From Haemaphysalis longicornis (lineage: Eukaryota > Arthropoda > Arachnida > Ixodida > Ixodidae), in assembly GCA_013339765.2 (NCBI GenBank), contig CM023449.1, forward strand, positions 219,609,555-219,673,554: DNA of 64,000 nucleotides. Direction: 5' to 3'. The translations under genes were made by a program, and so were the position numbers. The notes under the pieces are model-generated. The model was not told the DNA's origin. It did no database searches and saw only the letters and a program-made list of their open reading frames with translations. Shown piece by piece: positions 55,266 to 64,000 of this stretch (its first letter is position 1; every line of letters begins with the position of its first letter).

Positions 55266-55439
55266 GGGGGAATAAGATTTATTGTGGCGCTTGCCCCGTG
55301 AAGGGTGAACGAGACTGAACATGAGTAGAATAGGTGTGGGAGAGCTCCGACTGTAGCGAAGCTACCGCGGTAATTTCTTGCGGCCAGTCCGCCTGTTGGG
55401 GTATTACACATTGAAAGACGAAAGCAAAGCGAGGGAAGA

Positions 55440-55690
55440 GACTCAAGCACGGTATAGCAGTAAAGAAATCTGATAATCGCTAGCCTTTCGCCTTCAAAGC
55501 ACGTAAGCGGACTTAAAGGGGTCATGCAGACAAAATAAAAGTTTGTTTTATTCGACAGATTTCGTGTTTTTTAGTTCCCCAGCGCTTGTCCGGAAGCAAA
55601 CGATGCTCTATTCACTGGTAAATTAAACATTTTGAACCGAAATTTCAATTCTCCCGCTATATCGTGTATTTCGTGACGTCAGCGACGACG
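55440..55690 (-). repeat. Repeat shared with 17028-17100 and 19115-19260
   Basis: One part (about 55485-55525, complement) matches 17028-17066 ('cgcttacgtgctttgaaggcg'-like). The adjacent part (55527-55640) matches 19130-19250 on the plus strand. Because the two parts lie on both sides of the hAT insertion region in the other locus, they may belong to one larger repeat family. Confidence 0.5.
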
Positions 55691-55734
55691 TATTCAGGGA
55701 AAATGCCTAAGGGCTCCTGCGAACTGCGAAACGC

Positions 55735-57600
55735 CTTTTTTTTTTTTTTTTTTGCCGTCCCCGTTCACAGATGGCTTCACAATACCGCTCGTGCAGGCGG
55801 TAAAATCAGAAATTCAAGCATGGATGGAAGAAAATGAAATCCTTGAGGAACTGCAGAATGGATTTAGACAAGACGGGAGAGTGGATGATAATTTCTTCGT
55901 CATAAAACAGTGCATTGAAATTGCGAAAGCACAGAATAGACCATTACGGATTACGTTCTTGGACATTAAAGGGACATACGACAACGTAAACAGAGAACTG
56001 CTGTGGAGAACGCTGAAACTCCAGGGATGAGATGACGAGTTAATACAGCTCCTTATAGCAATCTATAAGGAAAATAGAGTGCACCTTACTTGGGAAGGAC
56101 AGAAATGCGCCCAGCAGGTAACACCCATCGGGGACTGAAACAGGGATGCCCTTTGAGCGCAATGCTGTTTATGCTTTACATGGCAGGGTTAGAAAAGACA
56201 CTAGAAGAAAGTCAGTTAGGGTTCAACCTAACGCATATGCTGCAAGGCGAAGTGGTACAACAGCATATTCCGGGAATGTTATACGCAGACGACATTGTTC
56301 TTTTAGCTGATAACCAGACCGATATGCAACGGCTAATAAATATTAGCGGCCAGGAGGCCACCGACCTCGGGTTAAATTTTAGTGCAGAAAAATCGGGAAT
56401 AATGGCTTTCAATGACGCTACCACTGACGCAGTGTCTATCCAGCAAGGCGAATTACCCAGAGTGAAGGAACATAAATGTTTGTGGGTGTGGATAAGCCCA
56501 GGAGATAACTAGTTAAGAACTCACGAGGAGCAACTTAAGGGTAAGCGAAAGCGAAACGCCGCTATAATGAAGCATAGAGCTTTGTGGGGGTATGACAAAT
56601 ATGAAGTAGTGAGAGGAATGTGGAAAGGAGTAATGGTTCCGGGTCTCACATTTGCGAATGCAGTACTCTGTTTAAAATAAGACGCTCTAGCAGGCATTGA
56701 AGTGAACCAGAGGACGGTAGGCCGTTTGGCCTGAGGATCGCATGGAAAAACAACTAACGAAGCAGTGCAGGGAGATATGGGCTGGGCGTCGATTGAAATT
56801 CGAGAAGCGCATAGTAAAATGTGTTTTTAGAGGAGGTTGACTGCAATGGATCAACGTAGGTGGAAAGATAAAGTTTTTAGGTACCTATGCATGAAAAACG
56901 TGGACACGCAGTAGCTAAGGAAGACTAGAAGGCTAACGATGAAATACGGAAAGAACAGTGGAGAATCCAAAACAGCCAAGGTAACCTAAAAATATGCAAG
57001 GCAGATAGAAACGAACAAATGGAGAGAAAAAAGGGAAGCTAGAGATGTACAGGGCTGAGAAATTAGACATCAGAAAGGAAAATTTACACGATATTTCGAA
57101 AGGCAGTGCCTTTCTTTTTGAGGCTAGACCGGGTTGCTTACGAACTAAGAGCTTTGTGGGGAAGTATACACAAAATGATGAAGTATGCGTGGTCTGCGGA
57201 AAACAAACAGAAACTATGCGGCATTTAGTGTGGGAATGCGAGGGTACGCATCCAAATCTAGAGGAACATATTCGGCTTCCAGAAGCCCTACGATTTAAGG
57301 GTAGCACAGAGGCAGTTAATTTCAAGGCTGTCGAGGCGACGAAAAGGAGATTGGAATGCTGGTGGTCGAAAAGCAGAGAGGGGAATATTGCCTAGAACAA
57401 CTACCACGTGTAACAGAAAAAATATTTTGCGCCTAATAAGTTTTTTGTGTACCTGCCCTAAGAGCAGCGCTAGTATTAAACGAAGAGTGTAAAACATAGG
57501 TATATTAGTTTCTTTTTATTTTTTTTGGTAAGATGACGCGTCATCACCCCGCTACAAACGGGATACCACTATCAATCAACAATTATCAAGACCGCTGTCC
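55735..57600 (+). pseudogene. LINE polymerase remnant: RT through C-terminal knuckle
   Basis: After a T run (55735-55753), frames give LQNGFRQDGRVDDNFFVIK, LRITFLDIKGTYDNV, HRGLKQGCPLSAMLFMLYMA, GMLYADDIVLLADNQTD (YADD catalytic block), LNFSAEKSGIMAFND, then MKHRALWGYDKYEVVRGMWK, and finally the knuckle CVVCGKQTETMRHLVWEC. This is the fingers, palm, thumb and C-terminal knuckle of a non-LTR polymerase common in ticks; I cannot name its clade. Frames change at about 56030 and 56512, and stops occur in the thumb, so it is dead. It shares its 3' UTR with 52346-52975. Confidence 0.78.
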
Positions 57601-58732
57601 ACACTTGCTCTGTTTCAGACCGAATTTGCACATGACTTACTAACGTTGCGTTTGAACGTAACTGCTCGTAAAAATCAATAAAATCCAGTTGCGAGTTAGA
57701 ACCCGCCCTGTCCGTTCGCCGTCCTTGTATTTGCTGCGGTAAATCTAATTTCTGTAATATGGACCAACTCGCCCAAGTACACGCCTTACTAAAGTATTCC
57801 AATTTTGCTTTCGCAAAAATCAACTAGCCATGTGTTTTTAATTAAAAGAACAATGGAAATATCCATTATGTATTGATTTCTTGCCTAAAATATGCTTAAT
57901 ATTTTCTTTGCGCTCAACAATGTTGACAAGTACAGACATTGCCGCCGGATATAGTAGTTTAGAAAAGTTTTGCCTATAGAAGCTTCTCGTAAGTACTCTT
58001 TTAACTTGCTGCATGTGTGCTTGGCGCTTGTTCTCTTCTCCCTAGGCTATGCTCTGCCAACATTGCGGCGACCGCGTCACCACATTTCGTCCATGCATGA
58101 AAATCCTCGACCAAGAACAGCTTCGCAGTTAAAATCTAAATCAAGGACTCAGGACAGGAATAGCAAAAAAAAAAAAAATTATAAACGTAAACTCTTCAGC
58201 TTCTCTGTTCATTCATTCCTTCATGGCAAAGTGTCTTTCGTTCGTTTCTTTTTTGAACTGCACTTCATTTAAATTTCCCACGAGAACACCTCTACCCCCG
58301 AAAAGCGAAGGCTCAAGTCGTAAGCAGTTCGGATGCGCAGAGATCGAAGATTGTTATCCAGTTAATCGGGTACTTCAAATTTAAGGCAAACCCCAGGACC
58401 ATAAAAACTGTATCATCAATTGAAAAATCATTAATATTTTGCTACACGTGGGCAGATAAAGTTGGGAGATCTATAGCTGAACCTTAGGTCATATTTCGTG
58501 AGGGCATAATTCTTAAGTGTCTTTTGACGAGGGTGGTTAGTCTGGTTTGTCTACATTTGCAATTTGAGCGCGAAATAAGATGTACAAATTTCGATGTAAC
58601 ATTAATGCATTTGCTGGCGAAAAGTTTCGAGGGGGAATTTTTTGCCAGCACCACGCTAAATAGCGAAGGGGTTCTAAATTCGTAGTAAGAAATTATGGGC
58701 ATGGATGTGGAAGAGTGTTATGTGTGTTCAAC
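57601..58732. other. No gene recognised
   Basis: AT-rich sequence with short frames (up to 100 codons at 57970-58272, which contains an A run) and no recognisable domain, TE terminus or tRNA-like fold. Confidence 0.4.
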
Positions 58733-58737
58733 GTGTG

Positions 58738-58738
58738 C

Positions 58739-58794
<56 letters not shown>

Positions 58795-58810
58795 TGTGTG
58801 CGTGCGCGCG
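58738..58810 (+). repeat. (GT)n microsatellite
   Basis: About 35 GT units with one interruption (GTGGTG near 58787), grading into CGTGCGCGCGTGCG. This alternating purine-pyrimidine array can adopt Z-DNA and is likely length-polymorphic. Confidence 0.95.
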
Positions 58811-58979
58811 TGCGTGAGTGGATGAGAGTGAGAGAAAGACAGATGGAGGATTCATTAAATTCGGTTTATACATTTTAACTATTTTAACACGTGATGGAAA
58901 GCAGCACAGGGCCGAATGATTAGATAGCCGTCCCTGTTTGCATAGGTCATTGGTCTTACACCTTCTTTCTCGCTAGCTT

Positions 58980-59620
58980 CGCGCAAAACGGCACCTAGCT
59001 GCATAGAATACACTTCCGGTGCAACTGACCCGGGAAGACAACGAAACAGCAGACGCGTGACTGGCGTATGCCCGGCACGAACCCGGCCCCAGGCCCGGGC
59101 GATGGCCGGTCTCCAGCCGCGGATGCTGACACGTACTGCCCGCTCTGCTGATCACACACTCCGCGCGCAGCCGGGCGCGCATCCCTCGTCGTCGCCGGCC
59201 GGCCAGCGCACGTGACAACAGCTTGCTCCGATCGCCACGATAGGGCGCGTGCGACGGCTGACATGCGCCGCCGAGACGACATGCTCGGAGACCTTGCGGT
59301 CGCAACCGCTGCTTGCACGGGGCCCGAGCGTCGTTCGACGAGCGCCAACAAACTGCACCGGTCAGGAACGGCTTCTCTTCGCTGGCAACTACTTGTTGTG
59401 CCGAGAACGCTCTGTGTTCCCGCTTCTACGCACTCTGGGAGACCCCTCACCCGGACCCAACTCCCGTCCTCACTGGGATATCGCCGTTACTCGTGACGGA
59501 CGTCTCGTGTCGTCTGCTCTCGGAGCGGCCGGTGACAACAACGCGTGCGAGCGCCAAACCGGGGCCTCGAGCGGCTCACGGCAACAAGGGTGAGTGCTTC
59601 TCCGGCCAAGTATAGCGCGC
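58980..59620. other. CpG-rich block, unassigned
   Basis: GC- and CpG-rich sequence embedded in AT-rich surroundings. Several frames of 80-150 codons are open on both strands, the usual effect of composition. On the plus strand one frame (59249 on) runs into AACAAGGGTGAGTGC, a good splice-donor match, at about 59584-59598. It may be a TE promoter/LTR or a first exon; I cannot decide. The bases 59621-60000 contain nothing else recognised. Confidence 0.25.
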
Positions 59621-60005
59621 TAGGACAGACAATAAAGAGCTATACCGATCGGATATCCCTTGGCGGCGAGTAGGAGACAATGGGACGATAGAGGTTGTAG
59701 TAAACAAGCGATCGGCTGTTCAGGCGATCTCGTATTCTCCTTTGCGGTAACAATCTGCTACGCATCACTCTATCCAGGATCGCATAAAATCGCGTCCTAA
59801 CTTCTGCGCTACAAGACACACTCGGCACCCACATGGCACGCGAAGTGCCCCTGTTGGGACACTTGTCCAACAAAGCTGATGGGGTGACCGAAATCACTCT
59901 TTAGCTGCTGTATATCCGGCATGGTGTGGTTGAAAACGCCAGGGAACGTATGAGAACACGCGCGCAAACGAGAACACTCAGATTAAACCTTGAATAACGG
60001 TTGTT

Positions 60006-60347
60006 TCAAGCACTCGCACAGTTCACGGGTTTAACAGCATCCTCGCGAGACACAACTCGCTTGAGTAATTCAGTTTCTGATGTTAACTGGACGTACTGAA
60101 AATGCGGTCTCGCCTCCCCATATTTATCGTGATAGCCCGACGCTTGTTGTGGTTTGCCTACCACCTTTTGGCTTATCACTTTCTGGTGCTCCTTAATGCT
60201 GAACAGATTTTTTCCACCAGCAATAGGAACGCGAGCCAATGAATACGCCGATGACATCCCTCTCACACTCATGAAGCCACATTTACAAATATGCGAGTGA
60301 AGTTCGACGTATAAGAAAATGACAAGCGTCTTAAGCGGAAGCATCAT
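60006..60347 (-). CDS. Small unassigned protein, 113 residues, possible signal peptide
   Basis: A single uninterrupted frame from ATG 60347 to a TGA at 60006, in AT-rich DNA where a frame this long is less expected by chance. The N-terminus MMLPLKTLVIFLYVELHSH has a short charged start and hydrophobic core, compatible with a weak signal peptide or anchor. Four Cys lie at scattered positions (two in the ICKCGF segment). The C-terminal half (HFQYVQLTSETELLKRVVSR) is hydrophilic and probably helical. I recognise no family. The adjacent Met at residue 2 gives an alternative start. It could be a secreted peptide gene, part of an exon, or chance. Confidence 0.3.
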   Translation of the reverse strand: MMLPLKTLVIFLYVELHSHICKCGFMSVRGMSSAYSLARVPIAGGKNLFSIKEHQKVISQKVVGKPQQASGYHDKYGEARPHFQYVQLTSETELLKRVVSREDAVKPVNCASA

Positions 60348-60917
60348 GGTCTCCCTGGCATAAATGAGACAAATAGTAGCTCAGATTATAATTTCACACA
60401 CTTCGGGTAATGTGGAGCTTGCTAATCGATCTACAAGCTCATCCGAAGTGAGAAAAAAAATACAACTCGGGAACTGAAAGTATCCCTCTGAAAACCTGAC
60501 ATCGAGCCCGAAGTGCCGAACAAGATAAGCATTGCGATATTTTCTGCGTTTCAGTCAAGTGGGCAGATTTCAAAGCACTAGATCGCGGGAATTCAGGACG
60601 CTATATTCATGCTGCTGATGACAGCTAATTGACAGGCGTCAATGTAGATCTAACGTGTAACAACAACTGCACCATATCAAAAGAACCAATTACGCGAGCT
60701 TTGTTAGCGCATTCAACAAATGCTGTAAGTTGATGGTACGATTGCAAAGCCACTTAACCGATTATTTTCATATTAGCACCTCCCATAATTATGCTACCAT
60801 TTAAGGTTTTTCTGGTAAAAAAAAATCAAATCTTCTGTCTTAAGAAGATGGTTAAAACGCGAAGCTTTCCCCTATGCAAGCTAATCAAAGCCCAAAACCT
60901 AAACCGTTCTGACCGTT

Positions 60918-61130
60918 TTGGGAATGATGCAGTGGGATACATGTCAGCTTTATAATGCGAAGGACCCAGGTTCTATTTCGACCACGGGAAGCGTTTTCTT
61001 CTTGAGGCGCTTGACGTGCCTCCTGTTATCATCATCATCATCATCATCGTTTTGTGAAACACATTGTGTAAAGTTGGCTTTCCTGCACTTCGTTTTGGTT
61101 CGACATTGAGCGCCATCAGGGGGGCGTAGA
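60918..61130 (+). repeat. Possible SINE-like repeat with (ATC)n
   Basis: A B-box-like CCAGGTTCTATTTCG (60967-60981) precedes a body ending in (ATC)n at 61028-61049. It is weak; no target duplication was found. The flanking 60348-60917 and 61131-62600 show no gene or TE I can recognise, apart from homopolymer runs at 61456-61470 and 62219-62234. Confidence 0.3.
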
Positions 61131-62622
61131 AAGCTTCGCTTTAAAAAAGTATTACCTGTGACGTGTTTTCGCTCCTTTTAATGAGTAATCCCAACTTAGA
61201 TGCAAGCAGTGAGAATACAATCTTTTCACACTTTACTGAAACCACGGTAACCGCCATTTCCTGTAAACACACTTTATGATATAATTTAGCTTTAAAACCA
61301 ATCACATTAATTAATTACAAAGTTCGAGGAAGGGAAACTACGACGCGTTCCTTCCAAAATAAATAGGCTTGGTTCCAGGATTCAGCTTTTCTCAGTTTTT
61401 TCGTCGCAGCGTGTAGAATTATCGGAGTGTTGTCAAGCGGAATAGTGAAAACGTTTTTTTTTTTTTTTTCCTAAGTTAAAGTTTAAGTGCACGTCTAGAA
61501 CGCTACCGCAGTCGTTGTACAGTAGTAGCCGTTGCGATCGTTGGGGTTTCGATAATACTGTTCGCGTTTCGGAAAGTGATCGAATTCTCGTTAATTGAAA
61601 TTCGAAACACCACATGACAAAATTTGTGCCGTTTATACGAAGTTTCGTTTATTGAGGACTCTGTTCCGCTAAAGGGCATGGCATGGGTGGAAAATACGGA
61701 CCAGTCCCACGCTACTGTTCTAGTTAAACCATAGCCGTGTAACTAGAGTGCGCTGTAATTACATCTGTGGGAAGCGATATAATACCGACATGACAATCAT
61801 TTGGTCTTATCTAGCCGTAAACTTGTAAGAAGTACCGGATTAAGTAGTTGCCGCAAAGGTTTTCCGGAAGCCTTCAAGAGCAAAGTGCGCGTCGTCTCTT
61901 AAGCAATGCGGAAACAAACAAGTTTTGCCACCCGTTCACAACGAACGTCGCGAAGACCTCTGGCAACAACACGGCTGACAAGACGTCCCATTCCGTCCGA
62001 CTCCCTGCTCACACGTTGCTTCGTGGCACCTGGCCAACCCCTGACTTTGCGTTGATTTGTTGTACGCCTGTGCAGCTCCAAGATAACATAAAATAAAATA
62101 ACAACCAGGTTCATGTGCTGTCTGCTATCGCATCTTTATTGTGTTATTATCCCTATTTAGAGACATCATTTTGGGGTGGCGAAACGTGTTGTGAAAGCTG
62201 TGGATGTAGTACAATTCTAAAAAAAAAAAAAAAAGAAAGCCCAAGAGAAAAGAGCTTACGTGGGCAGTGATCTGAATGGGAATCAAGACAGTCAGGGTGT
62301 TTTTACTTACAGGTGCCCAAACTTCTGCGGTTAAATTGCGTCAGTACGTGGACATGCAGTGCGAAAATCTAGGCGAAGCTTTAAGCGCACTATCTTAGCA
62401 CCCATGTAGCCTATGCTATACGGAAGGAGTGATGGGCACATTCCCAATTATGCCCCCAGAACCACTTCAGTGATATTCCATATTAGTAAGCGCACGCTGA
62501 AAACGGCTGCAACATATAAACCTCAACAGGAATCACTGTTTGAGTGACAGTTAGCAGTTTATCTGACCCGGGCTACATATCCGTCCATCGCCGATATACC
62601 GTGGCTCGCACTGAACCATGTC

Positions 62623-62675
62623 AGTACGTTCAATGCGTTCAAAGTTAGTACGTTCAAAGTTGGTACGTTCAACGG
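62623..62675 (+). repeat. Tandem GTACGTTCAA repeats
   Basis: GTACGTTCAA occurs at 62624, 62649 and 62665 and a GCGTTCAA variant at 62634, with AGTTAGTAC/AGTTGGTAC spacers of similar length. It is a small minisatellite. Confidence 0.75.
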
Positions 62676-62799
62676 TAGTTCCATTCCATCACAGGTACCG
62701 AATCGAATGGCGGCTCCAAGAGCTCCGTCACGCTAACCTGGCCTCTTATAGTCACAATTTTATTGACTGTTGCACAGCACAGTGTTTTCTGCCTACTGT

Positions 62800-63100
62800 C
62801 TACTCCCTGAGTATACGCACAGCGCTTCATTTTCATGCCCAACATTTCCTGATATTTGCCCCAGATGACATTTGCAAAAAAAACCGATTATACGCAATTT
62901 CCCGATAAAAGTTCTCAGCCAGAAGAAATATTTTACGGTCACAAAATGGAACAGCAGCCTGAAGTGTTTTCTTTCTAGCAAAGTCGAAAAATGGGCTGAT
63001 GACGTAGAGCTTAGCGGAGATCTTCTACGAAGGGTGGGGATGCCAAATAGAAAATACAAAATTTTGCTTACCGTGGCGGACTACAAAAACTTACTTTGAG
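62800..63100 (+). other. Unassigned open frame, 75 codons
   Basis: A 75-codon frame (62872-63099) has the hydrophilic segment KWADDVELSGDLLRRVGMPN before its stop. It follows 'cctgatatttgccccag', a passable splice acceptor at about 62863, so it might be a terminal exon. No domain is recognised. Confidence 0.2.
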
Positions 63101-63872
63101 GGTTGTTCGACGTGTGCATGATAGGCAAAGAATCACCCTTAACAAAAATGCCAGTAAAAAAAGTAGTAACGGGTTGTATCATACTCTACTATCTCCTTAC
63201 GAACTGCACTACCCCCAGAACGGTACGCAGGTACTGCCGCTGAGTATGGAACCCAAATGTTATCGTTACTAGTCTAGACCGTGCATTTGGTAACTGCTGC
63301 TTGTTGTGTCTAAAATTCACTGATAGTAACAAAACTCTATGAATTATTGAACGTAATAACTACAGCACTTTTCCAACTCCGAATCATGATTAAAACGTTT
63401 TTTACAAATATATACGCTGACTTGTGTATCGTCTGTGTTAAGCTCACATTGAAATGCACAATTCTAAAATAATCGCTAAAATATTAGTTTTGCGGCAAGC
63501 CCACTGACCTTATCAGAAAACTTTCCGCTGCTAGCTAGAAGAGCAGATGTATTTCTAAAATAACTAAGTTATAAGCGCTGTCCTCGTGTGTCCCATTGGT
63601 TTTTTTGCTCAATTTATTTGTTGTCTAAGTGTGATATGTGCGTGTTGAGCGCGCCTCTATGTCGTGCTACGCAGCTCAGCCTATCCACATTGTCACGTGT
63701 TGGTTTTTAACAGGTCATGCATGGTCAGTTAGGGAAAGCACTAAGTACCTAGTGGATACTGTAACAAGTAACTGGTTAGTGTTCTGTTAGTAAGTGCCTC
63801 GATCTTTTTTTGTAAAGTGTGATCGTCAACCCACCGCAATACGCATATCAAAGGAATTTGCCTGACGCCATC

Positions 63873-63944
63873 ATGCCAACCAAAGTCCCTGTGAACGCTA
63901 TTGATTACGAGTTACAGAGGCTACCAGTCGTATTTCGTAACATG
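63873..63944 (+). CDS. Putative first coding exon, 24 codons, with splice donor
   Basis: ATG at 63873 in the context CCATCATGCC opens a frame MPTKVPVNAIDYELQRLPVV plus FRNM that ends exactly at GTAAGT (63945-63950), a consensus splice donor. The phase is 0. The upstream 150 bases are AT-rich with an initiator-like TCAGTT at about 63725 but no TATA box. The peptide looks like a normal soluble N-terminus and not a repeat. The gene would continue to the right of the window. It is the best candidate for a host gene here, though another transposon cannot be excluded. Confidence 0.35.
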
Positions 63945-64000
63945 GTAAGTATGACTTGCGCGAAATGACTGGAAGGATCGTACAAGTCACACAACTTCGT

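Overview
This is a 64 kb piece of eukaryotic nuclear DNA, most likely from an arthropod and probably an ixodid tick. I infer this from the repeat content: tRNA-derived SINEs with ATCAA-like tails, several non-LTR retrotransposon families whose proteins look like those common in tick genomes, and spliced coding sequence with GT/AG introns. There are no bacterial operons, ribosome binding sites or CRISPR arrays. Almost everything recognisable is a mobile element or the wreck of one. Only a short putative first exon at the right edge (63873-63944) and one small open frame (60006-60347) are candidates for host genes.

Layout. At 1-215 lies a LINE ORF1-like fragment. From 548 to about 4740 one decayed RTE-type LINE is spread over three blocks (548-845, 2940-3510, 4310-4740), split by later insertions. 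At 4741-5600 and 19440-20560 lie two copies, on opposite strands, of an RNase H-bearing LINE with a (TAC)n tail. A full-length tRNA-SINE with a 13-bp target duplication sits at 8143-8383. At 10.9-12.5 kb there are two tandem-duplicated blocks, one of which carries a PIF1/Helitron-like helicase motif. A short LTR retrotransposon with a 314-residue frame occupies 13571-16805. A non-autonomous hAT element with a perfect 8-bp target duplication occupies 17145-18801.

The centre of the window is an 11-kb near-identical direct duplication: copy A 20900-31911 and copy B 37297-48193. Copy A lies in a DNA transposon bounded by TTAA and matching termini (20667-31056). On the minus strand this carries a spliced transposase gene: an N-terminal THAP zinc finger followed by two acidic DDE-type blocks, read in frame across seven exons. 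The last catalytic part is missing. TTAA target, THAP finger and DDE blocks together point to the Kolobok superfamily. Introns of this gene contain a dead LINE reverse transcriptase and a 1.1-kb pogo/Tigger-like element, both present in A and B. A SINE is present only in A, with the empty site preserved in B. The order of events can therefore be read: Kolobok element, then nested insertions, then duplication, then SINE.

Between A and B lie an I-like LINE (32060-34035, minus), a second Kolobok-type end in the opposite orientation (34700-34977), a LINE endonuclease fragment (35550-36345) and a Tigger remnant. To the right of B lie a TTAA-flanked MITE (49922-50434), an RNase H LINE tail (50700-51790) and two copies of another LINE family (52366-52975 and 55760-57600). 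The last 6 kb is low in recognisable features. The elements do not act as one system; the window is a stratigraphy of successive transposition.
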